A DNA stretch of 64,000 nt from the NCBI RefSeq assembly GCF_902459505.1, contig NC_047091.1, positions 152,983,455 to 153,047,454 of the forward strand, given 5' to 3'. Shown here piece after piece: positions 12,307-22,358 of this stretch. Under the pieces are notes generated by a model. That model saw only the letters and a list, made by a program, of their open reading frames with translations, did not search any database and was not told the origin of the DNA. The stretch is from Geotrypetes seraphini (taxonomy: Eukaryota; Chordata; Amphibia; Gymnophiona; Dermophiidae). The position numbers were made by a program, and so were the translations under genes. Each line of letters opens with the position of its first letter. Position 1 is the stretch's first letter.

Positions 12307-12529
12307 TAATTTTCCAATCACAGTCAGAATCCAGGAGCTAGTTGAATAGCGACCATCACCTGCTGGGAGATAAAGCATACTGCAAATACAGGAGGAGTAC
12401 CAGCCAATAGGACCACCTGTTAATCAGTTTCTCTATCTCCGCCTGCTGGTAGATGTGTGCTATCCCATTGGTCTCTGGATTCATCTGCTGCTGTTGCTAA
12501 GGAAATGATAATTAACATTTTCTCTGCGT

Positions 12530-13520
12530 ACAGCGTGCTTTGTGTTTTAAAAATTTTATTGTTGGTAGATCATTTTGACTTGGCCACAAAGGTAAGGGGG
12601 AGGGAGGGAGGGGAGCTGCTGAAAGACATCTAGTAATCCTTGCAGGCTTGACTGTGCAGGGAATTATTTTTGTAAAATCATGTTGTTATGTGACTGGCAT
12701 TATTTAGACTTTAATTTCTATGAATGAATAGAATGAAAATGATATAAAATTACTTGCTTGTTTTTATGTGCGTGCGCTGAAGGAAAGTGGAGAGAGTGGG
12801 CTGAGGACGCTGAAGGGAAATGGGGAAGAGAGAGTGGGGAGAAGACGCTGATTTATAAATTGACAAATGTACAGAATATTGTTTCTTTTTATACTTTAAT
12901 ATAAGTTCAATATAAAACAATTCAAGGTTTGTGTGGATGGAATCAGGTGGTTTGCGGGGATGGGGACTGAGCTTACGGGGATTAGTCCAATAAAATGGTA
13001 TTGTCTTATTTCTCATTATTTGTTTTATTTTTATTTGTTAATTTGTAAAGTGGTGATTGTTATGTATCAGTTTTTTTCAAAGTTACATCTACTGTCTTTA
13101 TATTTTGCACAGTATTAGAGGACGTGTTACTGTTTTTGTGGTGCTGTGGTGTTGCATTGTATGCAGAGTCTGGTTTCTTGGCGGTTCAGTTTAATTTTTG
13201 TCTACATATTTCTATTTTTAGTTTGTGATTATTCCATATTGGGCGAGGGTGTATCGCTGTTCTGTGTGTATGAAAAGAACATAGTTTTCAATTGGCATTG
13301 ACTGCAGGATCAATTGACTGTGCGGGATCTGGCTTGTTTAGTTTTACAATGTATGTGTTGGTGTTCTAGTGCTCACTGCAGTGTTTAAGATGCTGCCTTT
13401 TCCTAGGTACACTCTTGTGCGATATGTGGATTGTTACTAAAAATCATATTTTTTATATAGATGGGGGGTGTCAAAAAAATGATGGGCCCCGAATGTCACA
13501 TATGCTAGGTACGCCACTGG
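12530..13520. mobile_element. Non-autonomous DNA element, CAGTGGCGTACC-type end
   Basis: The right edge reads ATATGCTAGGTACGCCACTG, a typical transposon terminus. The left end was not resolved. The 12840-12960 part (AAGTATAAAAAGAAA block) recurs inverted at about 58300-58420, so the two share an ancestor. Confidence 0.45.
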
Positions 13521-14179
13521 ATAGAACAGTCAGTATTAGCAGCCCACTGTTTTAATATCTCCATGCCTGCATCAATAATAACCATTATGGACATGCATTT
13601 TGTAAAGCTGCTAGAATTAGCAACCTTGGCCCCCTCAGGGAACAATTTTGTCTTTACCTGAAACTGTTTACATTTTTAGGTGTAATAATAGATGGTAGTT
13701 TCCAATGTAAAGGTCACAGTGCTTCTAAATGTGAGATGCTGAGATCTGGAAAAGGATAAACGAGCTATAAGTTCGGTGGCAGCCCTTGGTCACAAAAAAA
13801 TACTTGCAGTTCTTTCATAAGATGCCTTTGAGAATGAAGAAGCTGGGCAGCAGGATGTGGTACAGACTCAGTGCTCCCCTCTTCCTTTGCAGTTGTTATT
13901 TTATATGAGAATGTCAGTGTTTATTAAAACAAAACCAGGAGGAATTAAGTACAGAAAATATTTCCATACAACTATAAAGCTTGGTTTTGAGACATAGAAG
14001 CAGGAAGCAACACTCACCCTCCTTTGCTGGCAGAAAGAGAAGCAAATGCAAATTGAAGAGCACAGTGGGATAGAGAAGCCAACCTAGTCTTAAACTCTAT
14101 GGTGCAAACCTAAATTTTGCATGACACATTGCATAAGCAAGTAGAAACTGAACAAATTTGGAAAACCTGAGTTTTTTCC
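13521..14179. other. Non-coding stretch, no feature recognised
   Basis: Between the repeat ending near 13520 and the L1 fragment target duplication at 14180. I saw no open frame, tandem repeat or inverted termini. Confidence 0.5.
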
Positions 14180-14194
14180 GTAATCAGTTTAAAT

Positions 14195-14672
14195 CATCGA
14201 TCTTTTGTTCCAACTCCTGAAGGCGCTAGTCGTCGCATCCTGCGTGTGTTCTAATAGTACCACGCGATCTTCCAGATCTGAGGTGCATTGCAAACCAGCG
14301 TCCAGCTCGAGAGCAAAACTGTCGAGTCTTTCATGAGTCTCTTTGGCTCTATCATAAATTTTTTGTAATTTCCTGTCCAGCTCTAATTCTATGGCTGCAG
14401 TGACCTCGATCGTTATTTCTGCAGTCCAGGCTGAACTGATTGTTGGACTCGCAGGGACTGGCAGGCCTGGCATTTTAACATCCAGTTGGCGAGGTTTATC
14501 CTTGATTTATCCTTGAGCTGTAGCTTAGGATCAATGTAGCACTGCTTCAAAAGGTAATAAATCTTGGGAGCCAAGACAAAAACTCCTATTGAGCGGTAAA
14601 ATAGCCAATTAAATCAGAAGGGTTGCACGGAGCTCTCCTCAGCTGCTGCTCCATGGCATGGCAATACGTCCA
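14195..14672 (-). mobile_element. L1-type LINE fragment holding the 5' end only
   Basis: Flanked by perfect 15-bp duplications GTAATCAGTTTAAAT at 14180-14194 and 14673-14687. The minus strand starts with 5'UTR-like sequence and runs into ORF1 (ELDRKLQKIYDRAKETHERL coiled coil, LEDRVVLLEHTQ). It stops at GAACAAAAGATCGATG, inside ORF1, with no poly(A) tail. LINE copies normally lose the 5' end; this one lost the 3' end. Confidence 0.75.
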
Positions 14673-14936
14673 GTAATCAGTTTAAATTAAAAGCAAACAT
14701 CACTACAGAGACATCAAACTTTTTAAGTTAACATATTTTCTATCAAATCCAAATCACATCACACTGCAGCCAGGCAGTCTGTTTACCTTACACCTCATAA
14801 CATCTACTTACTAAAGAAAAGAAAATGAAGTTCATAATTCTTGCTGGATCAATTCTTGCTGTCATCCTGAACTGTACAACAAAATAGAAAGCCAACATTT
14901 GTTACTTGCTCTTGTACTGTTTTCATTAAATTTGGT

Positions 14937-14942
14937 TTTATT
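14937..14942 (-). terminator. AATAAA poly(A) signal for SNRNP35
   Basis: The plus strand reads TTTATT, so the minus strand carries AATAAA about 36 bases after the SNRNP35 stop codon. This implies a very short 3'UTR. Confidence 0.55.
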
Positions 14943-14977
14943 TACAGTATGCTACTGTATTTCCTCTGTTTAACCTT

Positions 14978-15754
14978 TTACTTTCTATGATCCCGGTCTC
15001 TGCTTCTTTCCCTTTTCTTATCTTTTCTTTGCCTGTCTCTGTCTTTTTTTTCTCTAATAGGTGTTCTTTCATCTTTCAGGTCCTTTTCTCTATCTCTTTC
15101 ATTTTCACCCAACGTTTGTGTTCTTCCTCTCTCTTGCCACCTTCTGTCTCTGTTTCTTTCATGATCTCTCTCTCTCCATTCTCTAGCTCTCTCTCTAGAA
15201 CGAGACCTCTCACGGTGTCCCTCTGCATAAAAATTGTTTTTCATAGCTGGCAAGTTGATGGGTTTCCGGAAAGGTCTGTCACGACCTCCAAACCTCAGTT
15301 GCCCAGATTCCTTTTTACCTCCAAAACCACCCCCAAGTCTCCGCGGAATCCAACCACCGAGTGTTCTCTCCAGTTCAAAATCTACAAATACTTCATGCTG
15401 ATCAATCACTAACTTATTGGCATCCCTGTATGCTTTCAGCAAAGAACGCTCATCTTTAAATTCTATGAATGCATAGCCCTTTGAGAAACCAGTGACCAAG
15501 TCCTTCACAAGACGTATCCTCCGAATGTCTCCATATCTAGAGAAGACTTCTTTTAACTTTTCTTCATTTGTCTGTAGACCTAATCTTGACACAAAAAGGG
15601 TGAGATGTGGGTCTCCACCAACTCCTTTATTGGGGGCATAGCGTGCCAATATTGCCCTCCAGATAGCACGATCATGGGGTTCCTCATCTGTCCCATCAAT
15701 ACTTCCAGCCTTCAAAGGATTATAATCCTTTGCAATAGGTGTCCATTCTTTCAT
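14978..15754 (-). CDS. SNRNP35: SNRNP35, U11/U12 snRNP 35 kDa protein
   Basis: This encodes a 258-residue subunit of the U11/U12 di-snRNP, which recognises minor (U12-type) introns in the nucleus. The chosen start gives MKEWTPIAKDYNPLKAGSID, matching the human N-terminus in my recall. It sits two bases inside the exon, after a splice acceptor (TCCCTATAG on the minus strand, AG at 15757-15758). The open frame continues upstream, but that part is intron. An RRM spans roughly residues 53-130, with RNP2 in LTLFVSRL and RNP1 as KGYAFIEF. It is followed by the conserved GWIPRRLGGGFGGKKESGQL block and FGGRDRPFRKPINLP. The tail from about residue 175 is Arg/Asp/Glu/Ser-rich, as expected of a splicing protein. 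Human SNRNP35 is 246 aa. The coding region is intronless, as in mammals. Confidence 0.97.
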   Translation of the reverse strand: MKEWTPIAKDYNPLKAGSIDGTDEEPHDRAIWRAILARYAPNKGVGGDPHLTLFVSRLGLQTNEEKLKEVFSRYGDIRRIRLVKDLVTGFSKGYAFIEFKDERSLLKAYRDANKLVIDQHEVFVDFELERTLGGWIPRRLGGGFGGKKESGQLRFGGRDRPFRKPINLPAMKNNFYAEGHRERSRSRERAREWRERDHERNRDRRWQERGRTQTLGENERDREKDLKDERTPIREKKDRDRQRKDKKRERSRDRDHRK

Positions 15755-15865
15755 TTCTATAGGGAAAAACAAGAACAGTTTTACTACATTTCTGATACAG
15801 TGTTTTAGCGATAAGCATCTTATTACCAAGTTACTTTGAAATGGCTTCAAAAGGATATAAACAGG

Positions 15866-16310
15866 ATGGAGTTGGTTCAGAGGAAGGCTAATAAAATGGC
15901 TGGTGGTCTTCATCATAAAGTGTGTGAGGACAGACTTAGGGCTCCTTTTACTAAGGTGCGCTTGTGTTTTTAGCATGCGCTAACCCCATGCTACGTGTCA
16001 AGAATAGCGCCAGCTCAATGCTGGCATTAGCGTCTAGCTTGCGTTAAAACTGCTAGCGCAGCTTAGTAAAAGGAGCCCTTAGAGACCTCAGTCTGTACAC
16101 TTTGGAGGAAAGGCGGGAGGGGAAATATAATAGACATTTACCTATGTGACATAAATGCATGAGATGAGTCTCTTTTAACTAAAATGAAGCTCTGGAATGA
16201 GGGGACACAGGGTGAAGGTGAAAGAGGATAGATTAAAAAATAATCTCAGAAAATACTTTTTCATGGAAAAGAGTGGTGAATGCATAGAGGTAGTGGAGAC
16301 AAAAAATACC
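15866..16310 (+). mobile_element. CR1 LINE fragment interrupted by a MITE
   Basis: The plus strand reads CR1 ORF2 C-terminal sequence (ELVQRKANKMAGGLHHKVCE, then LSLYTLEERREGKYNRHL), split by the hairpin MITE at 15939-16078. A matching CR1 tail resumes at about 16785-16860 (GGCAGACTAAATAGG), beyond an inverted L2-like insertion. Confidence 0.7.
15939..16078. mobile_element. PIF/Harbinger-like hairpin MITE
   Basis: 140 bp with ends GGGCTCCTTTTACTAAGG and TTAGTAAAAGGAGCCC, flanked by TTA on each side (15936-15938, 16079-16081), the 3-bp TWA target of PIF/Harbinger. The interrupted CR1 reading confirms the insertion. Relatives: 5821-5953 and 56129-56237. Confidence 0.8.
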
Positions 16311-16311
16311 A

Positions 16312-16784
16312 TACCATACCGATTCTTATATCATGCAAATGTCGACAAGGAATCATTGCGGCTTATATAATATTAGAAATGATACAGAGGTATAGACCAC
16401 CACATACACATGAATACCTGTCAGTGCAGTGAAGAGAATAGATGTGTTTTCAGTGTCTTCCTGAATTGGAAGTATGTGGTTAGTCGTAAGCTGCTTGGGA
16501 GTTCGTTACAGACTTTGGGTCCTTGGAATTCAAAGGTGGTCTCGCAGAGAGCTTTTCTCCAGACCTGGCGTGGGGAGGGGAGCGGTAGCTTCCGGTGTTG
16601 AATTGGCCTCGAGTCATTGAAGGACTGTAAGACCGGAATATCAGAAGTGAGCCAAGCTGAGTTCTCTCTGTATATGGCTTTATGGACCATACATACAATT
16701 TTGAACTGAACCCTGCTTTTGACTGGATGTGAATTCAAGAAAGCTTGGGATAAGTACACTGTATCTCTGAGAGAGAAGGGATAG
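16312..16784 (-). mobile_element. L2-like LINE, C-terminal fragment
   Basis: The minus strand encodes PVKSRVQFKIVCMVHKAIY, KALCETTFEFQGPKVCNELP and FQFRKTLKTHLF, the characteristic end of L2/CR1-group reverse transcriptase ORFs. It appears inserted inside the CR1 fragment. Confidence 0.75.
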
Positions 16785-16936
16785 TAGATGGCATGGATTG
16801 GCATAGACAGGCAGACTAAATAGGTCATATGCCTTCATTTTATTATGCTACTATGTTAATAAGCAATATTACTTAATTGTATAGCCCTAACTGTTCTTGT
16901 TCATTTAGAAGCAGAAGTCTCTCTATAGAACTATAC

Positions 16937-17326
16937 CAGTGTATCGCAAACTGTGTGCCGTGGCACACCAGTGTGCCTCCTGAAATTTCAGGTGTGCCGC
17001 GGTACACTGGGGAAGAGGAGAGATGCCAGCACCAGTTGACTGTCTACAGGACGTGCCTCTCGCAAAGAGAGGCACGTCCTGTAAGCAATCTCCCAACGCC
17101 AACATTTCTTCTCTTTGCCGGCCCTTCTCTCCTTCTCTCTGCTGGCCCTTCTCTCCTCTCGGCGCAAGGCCCATTTGAAGGACCTATGCGCATGTGCTGA
17201 CAATGGCGTGCTGACATCATGCAAGCGCATGATGTCATCATGCCGACACCAGCGCACTTCTGGGTGTCTCGAGCTGGGGACACTAGGTTTAGTGTGCCCC
17301 GGCTCAAAAATGTTTGCGAGACACTG
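16937..17326. mobile_element. hAT MITE
   Basis: The ends are CAGTGTATCGCAAACTGTGTG and TGTTTGCGAGACACTG. The flanks are AACTATAC and AGCTATAC, an 8-bp duplication with one change. An internal palindrome pairs GACGTGCCTCTCGCAAAGAG with its inverse near 17050-17080. Same family as 54420-55455. Confidence 0.85.
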
Positions 17327-17334
17327 AGCTATAC

Positions 17335-17490
17335 AAACTTCTACCTTTCTTACAATTTCTCCTCAAAGACTATGTAACAAGCCCCCTAAATTGTAAATCT
17401 CCTGGAAATGTCCAGTTATCTTCTGATGTAATCCGCCTAGAACTGCAAGGTACAGGCGGAATAGAAGCCACTAATGTAATGTAATATTTC
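17335..17490 (+). mobile_element. L2-like LINE 3' tail
   Basis: Ends GATGTAATCCGCCTAGAACT...GGCGGAATAGAAGCC with a TAATGTAATG tail, a LINE 3' terminus that recurs in eroded form near 1530-1590 and 61080-61140. The hAT MITE at 16937 interrupts its upstream part. Confidence 0.55.
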
Positions 17491-17544
17491 TTCTACAGAC
17501 TGCTTATTTGTTAAGCTCTTTAATTCTTTAGGTATTAGAAACCA

Positions 17545-18370
17545 ATGTTATGTTTTGTTAATTAGGTTTTCTATTCTGCCTTTATGTATTCAGTTCAAGG
17601 TCAGATTACATTACAAGAGGTTGGATCAGGTACCCAGGAAGTTACAATGGACAGTTTGGCACAGACCTTCAATATTGTTGCTAGTACAGGTAGATCAGTA
17701 GTTATTAATAGGTCATAGTTACAAGTTCAACTAGGTCATTGTTGGCTCACTGTTATGTCCCAGGAGTTGCATTAGAGTAGACAGTTTAGAAATGGGTTTT
17801 TACATTACCATTTCAGTTACTTCAGAGTTGGCTCCCTGTCTTGGTACAGAAATGCTTTTAAGTTTTCTGAACCCAAGAGATAGTGGTCACAAGATCATAG
17901 TGTAAGTGGTAACCAGATCCAGCATTTTGCTAATTGATATTGGATGGATAAGATAAGTTGCCTGGTAGACTTTATATTGTTGCATGCTGGGAATTTTAAG
18001 TGAAAAAGATTTCTGGTTGACCACGGGTCACCATGCTCATGGTGGAATATCTGTTGGAGGCACCGTAGAGTAGGATAGCCAATTCTGTTAGTTAGTTGGG
18101 GACGATGGCTGTCGGGATCTTAAAGGCAGTGATGCCTAATTCAAACTTGATCCTTGCAGTTATAAGCAGCCAATGTAGTTTCATGTAGTAGGGCTATTGG
18201 TGGTCCGATTTCCACAGTCTGAATACAAGTCTTACTGCTACATTTTGAACTAGTGTTACATTATAGTAGTCTAGTCAAGATAGGATTAAGTATTGCACTA
18301 AAATTCGGAAAGCCTTTGTTTCGAAGTAATTTCTGATGGGTGTTAGCTTTCTCATCACAAGGAAAGATTA
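17545..18370 (-). mobile_element. L2-like LINE, 3' region
   Basis: Non-coding and C-terminal LINE sequence in reverse orientation. Blocks such as AGTAGTCTAGTCAAGATAGG and TTTCTGATGGGTGTTAG match the LINE at 24481-26700 by eye. Confidence 0.55.
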
Positions 18371-18965
18371 TTTTATTATTTATTGAAACTAAAGTGATAT
18401 ATCTTTGAAACATTGCACTTTGGTTACCGTAAAGACAGCTTGTTTTGTAATATGAATGCATAGGCCAATATAATAAAAACATAGAAAAATTGTGTTTGTT
18501 CTGTGGTTCAAATTTTACAAAGCAATTTTTCTATCAGATAAATGCATTAACCATAATAAAATGGGATATACAGTGACCAAAACTATATTACCTTTACCTT
18601 AGTCACTAACAGGAACAGATCCAGTATGGAAGAGAACATTCAGTTCAAGTACTATAAAAAAAAAAATAATAATAATTTTTTAAAATTGATAATATATCGG
18701 TGACTGCATAAGTTAATAAGACCAGCAAATTAAAATATTTAAGGATATAGCTATCAACACAAAATAATTAGATTGCCTCTTTTTTAAATTATTATTTATG
18801 TATAATTTCTGAGAAAATAATTCTTACAATTTTTAAATGCTTTTACTTATCCTTTGCTCTTATTATGAAAGTAACTAAACTGATCTCCAACAGTCACATC
18901 TTTCATGCTCATACATGAAAGTGTGGACTAAGGGAAGTTTAAAAAAAAACAAAAAAAAAACATTT
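18371..18965. other. AT-rich intron DNA, nothing recognised
   Basis: Inside the inferred SNRNP35 intron. A-runs near 18657 and 18940 only; no frame or repeat ends. Confidence 0.5.
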
Positions 18966-19294
18966 CTTCCTACACTTCAGCATTCGCGGTTTCGATTATT
19001 CACAGTTTTTAGCTTGCTGGCTTCTCCACCCCAATTACGTCAGCTTGCATAGAGAAATTGCTAATCCAAGCTTTTAGAGAGAAAATTGCTGATTCCCAGC
19101 ACTTTCTTCATCTTGTATTGCCTCTCCTTCAGGAACAGGGCAGGTCACCCACCATGTTATTCGCGGTTTCAAAATATTCATGATGGTTTTTAATAGAAAA
19201 CAGTGAATAACATATGAAAAAGTTATTCACGGATTTTCTGTATCTGCAGTTCTGTTAATCCCCTATCACAGCGAATACAGAGGGAGAAGTGTAT
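18966..19294. mobile_element. Tigger-like MITE, eroded
   Basis: CTTCCTACACTTCAGCATTCGCGG at the left is inverted as GCGAATACAGAGGGAGAAG at the right, with inner ATTCGCGGTTTC/GTGAATAAC-type copies. It resembles the element at 54607-54961. Confidence 0.6.
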
Positions 19295-19561
19295 AGGATA
19301 TGCCTATAGTAAAACACACACACATCCTTTCTATTAAAAAAAATGAAAACTTAAGAAAAATATACTTTAAAAAAGCAAAGGCATTTTGCCAATGAAATTG
19401 ACAAGAGATGGCATAGAAGTGATCTCCATTGCAGCATTCAAACAGTTGGTTGAATGCTCTTCAAATCCTGTACATACATTAATTTCAGTCTTGATATAGT
19501 AAATGCAACAATCTCTTAAGTGCATTACTCAGGTGTCTCATTTATGGTATTTGTTACTGTT

Positions 19562-19923
19562 GTATAAGGAAGGGGAAAAGGTACCAAGTCTTGAAGCAAA
19601 GCAAATCCAACAAGAAAAGGCACTGGAGATGTCAAATCCAACTGAATGGTCAGAAATCCTTTATTTGCAGTTTGTATCAACGTTTAAAACAAGCAAAGTT
19701 CCAAAAGACAAAATCCCGACTAGGATCAGAGTTCAGGGGATGAAAAGACGCCGAAATGCTTACAACTGTCCCCTGAGGAAGGCGATGTATCGCCGAAACT
19801 CGGATCCTAGTTGGGAATTTGTCTTTTGGAACTTTGCTTGTTTTAAACTTTGGTACAAACTGCCAATAAAGGATTTTTGACCATTCGGTTGGATTTGACA
19901 TCTCCAGTGCCTCTTCTTGTTGG
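19562..19923. mobile_element. Palindromic Penelope-like element with 13-bp target duplication
   Basis: ATTTGTTACTGTT occurs at 19549-19561 and again at 19924-19936. Between the copies is a near-perfect palindrome (19603-19923, centre about 19765). Both strands therefore encode almost the same peptide (MSNPTEWS...FKTSKVPKDK). The arms differ mainly at the centre, where the right arm holds a hammerhead-like fold missing from the left. Hammerhead motifs in a retroelement terminal repeat are known from Penelope-like elements; the assignment is inference and no reverse transcriptase is present. Confidence 0.55.
19769..19816 (+). ncRNA. Hammerhead-ribozyme-like motif (type I)
   Basis: Order of parts: TCCC (stem I, 19769-19772); core CTGAGGA (19773... 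read as 19773 to 19779); an unpaired A; stem II GGCGA-TGTA-TCGCC (19781-19794); core GAA (19795-19797); stem III ACT...AGT (19798-19811); T at the cleavage position (19812); GGGA (19813-19816) closing stem I. All core nucleotides except the residue at position 17 (U, normally C) are canonical. Stems I and III are short. The opposite arm of the palindrome retains AGTC/GGGA at the same place, the canonical C. Activity unknown. Confidence 0.5.
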
Positions 19924-20129
19924 ATTTGTTACTGTTTACAATCCAAGATCAAGCGGGTTTTTTAAATATATCCTTGAAGTGTTATAGAATCAATGTTAGT
20001 ATCGATTTTTAATGTTTAATACCTAGTCTGAACAAACAGGACAATGTGATTTTCAACATTAGCAATGTAAGCTTAAATTCTTCTGGTGGCCCTCAGCACT
20101 TTCCAGTATTCACACTATGGCCATTTCAC

Positions 20130-21300
20130 ATGAAACGGTGGACAAAATTAGAAAGTCATGGGATAGGAGGTAATGTCCAATTATGGATTAAGAACTGGTT
20201 AAAAGAGAGTAGGTTTAAATGGTCAGTATTTTAAATAGTGGAGTTCCCCAGGAGTCTGTGCTGGGACCACTGCTTTTTAATATATTTATCAATGATCTAG
20301 AGATGGGAATAACTAGTTAAATAATTAAATTTGCTGATGACACAAAGTTATTCAAAGTTGTTAAATCACAAGAGGATTGTGAAAAATTGCAAGAGGACCT
20401 TGTGAGTTTGGGAGACTGGGCATCAAAAAGGCAGATGATGTTTTTTTAATTTGAGCAAATGCAAAGTGATGCATGTAGGAAAGAGGAACCAGAACTATAG
20501 CTATGTTATGCAGAGTTCCACATTAGGAATCACTGGCCAGGAAAAGGATCTAGGTGTCATCGTTGAGGATACGTTGAAACCCTCAATGTGCAGCAGTAGC
20601 TAAGAAAACAAATAGAATGTTAAGAATTATCAGAAAAGGAATGGAAAACAAAGATGAAGATGTTATAATGCCCTCATATCGTTCTATGGTATGGCTGCAC
20701 CGCAAATACTGTGTGCAATTCCAGTCATTGTATCTCTAAAAATATAGTAGAATTATAAAAGGTACATAGAAGAGTGATGAAAATGATAAAAGGGATAGGA
20801 CGACTTCCCTATGAGGAAATGCTAAAACAGCTAGGGGTTTTCAGCTTGAAGAAATGGTTCAGGGGTGATAGGATAGGTCTACAAAATACTGAGTGGAGTG
20901 GAAAGGGTAGATGGGAATTGCTTATTTACTCTTTCCAAAAATACTAAGACTACGGGGGAAGAGAGGAAATTATTAAGGAGAAGATATAAAACATACCAGA
21001 GAAAATATTTCTTCATACAACATGTAATTGAACTCTGGAATTCATTGCCAGAGAATGTGGTGAAATCAGCTTAGAAGGGTTTAAAAAGGTTTGGATAATT
21101 TCCAAATGGAAAAGTCCATAGGCTATTATTGAGATGGCTTGGGGAAATCCACTGCTTATTCCTAGGATAAGCAGAATAAAATTTGTTTTACTACTTGGGA
21201 TCTAGCTATATACTTGGGACCTGGGTTGGCCACTGTTGGAAATAGGATATTGGGTTTGATGGACCTTCGGTCTGTCCCAATATAGCAATTCTTATGTTTT
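20130..21300 (+). mobile_element. CR1 LINE, 5'-truncated
   Basis: The plus strand carries degraded reverse transcriptase motifs (GVPQ(E)SVLGPLLFNIFINDLE then FADDTKLF), the WASKRQM/LSKCKVMHVG segment, the C-terminal block and the 3'UTR with GGACCTTCGGTCTGTCCC and CTTATGTTTT tail. Several stops and frameshifts are present. Confidence 0.85.
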
Positions 21301-21303
21301 TTT

Positions 21304-21702
21304 TAAAATAAATTGTTATTTTATTTACAACAAATAAAAATCAGGAAATTCCACAAATATCAAGGAAAATTATACATTACAAATAAAATTAAACAAATCT
21401 AGCCCACATTATTGGGGCTGTTGTATACCTGAAAAGATTCACATATGTAAAGAAAAAAAAATAAACTTTCCTATCTGCAAGCAGGCAAAATTTCTACTCA
21501 TATTTCTTCATTTCACTTACTTATCAACTACTGCGTTATTTTCAGGTAAAATATCTAACTTAGGTTTATGTTAAAGAAATGTCTCAAGCTGAGTTGAATC
21601 AACAAAAACATACTTGCTGTTCTGATATGTCACTAAACACTTACAAGGAAATTTAAGGAAGAATAAAGCCCCCACAGCCAAGACATGAGTCTTAAGCTGT
21701 AG
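21304..21702 (-). mobile_element. Short retroelement tail inserted in CR1 tail
   Basis: TTCTTATGTTTTT flanks it (21289 and 21703), and the left edge is a T-run followed by AT-rich sequence, as for a minus-strand copy ending in poly(A). It looks like an L1-type 3'UTR; family uncertain. Confidence 0.5.
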
Positions 21703-21959
21703 TTCTTATGTTTTTATGTTAAATGAGATGGAAGGTCAATGTATGAAATTTTTTTAGAGGCTGTGTCTGGAATATGAATATCAAGGAAAAAAAATGAAAG
21801 TTCTGTATTACTTTGCAAATGTTAAAAAAATAGGTAGCATACAACAAACTGACTTTTCAAATGCACCAAAAAATGTACATAGTAAAGCTAATGTCACACA
21901 ATTCATTAAAAAAAAAAATTAAACTGAAAATGTGCTCATTGCTCAGTGGCAAAAATTAG

Positions 21960-22300
21960 GGGGCAGCAGTGATGGAGTGAGGGGGGGGCAGACCGCCCCA
22001 TGTATCGTATAGGTGGGGGCGCCGGCACCTCTCTGCCCCCCATGCCATGCTCACTCTTCCTTTCCCCCTATACCACTTTAAATCTTTGCCAGCAGGAGTA
22101 ACTTCTCTGGCCTGGCTTCCCTCTGAAGTCACTTCCAAGTCGCAGGGCCATGAAATGACATCAGAGGGAAAGCCAATGCAAGCAGCAGCCGGAGAAGCTG
22201 CTCGTGCTGGCAAAGTTATAAAGATGTACAGGTGAGAAGGGAGGATGCGAGTGTGATGGGAGGGGGTGCCACCTACCCTCGCTACTGCCACTGGTGGGCA
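21960..22300. mobile_element. Repeat-derived stretch with hairpin
   Basis: The G-rich ends GGGGGGGCAGACCGCCCC and GGGAGGGGGTGCCACC flank an inverted pair at 22082-22218 (CTTTGCCAGCA...TGCTGGCAAAG, arms about 60 bp). A MITE is likely; termini not resolved. Confidence 0.45.
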
Positions 22301-22358
22301 GGTAGCTGTGCTCCAATTCTGCTTCTGTTTAGGTCACTTAGCTTTTCTCCCGTTAGAC

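Larger units (their letters stand above)
6049..12509 (-). mobile_element. DIRS-family tyrosine-recombinase retrotransposon, old copy
   Basis: A fossil of about 6.4 kb including a 1.1-kb inserted MITE. The inverted terminal repeats at 6049-6180 and about 12375-12509 share GCAGATGAATCCAGAGAC and the palindromic CAGCAGGCGGAGATAGAGAAA block. An internal complementary region at about 6360-6475 matches both outer ends, the hallmark of DIRS. Minus-strand remnants run, in genome order, tyrosine recombinase (about 6400-7440), then RNase H and reverse transcriptase (about 7280-9920), then gag-like sequence. It is heavily decayed, with many breaks, and looks the oldest complete-length copy here. Confidence 0.8.

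Noticed and set aside
19710-19820. Hammerhead read in the type III arrangement using GTTC at 19731-19734
   Set aside because: The stem closing next to the core has mismatches and an extra base; the type I reading needs fewer exceptions.
19503-19901. Two similar peptides on opposite strands as overlapping genes
   Set aside because: Explained by the palindromic repeat; both strands read the same arm sequence.
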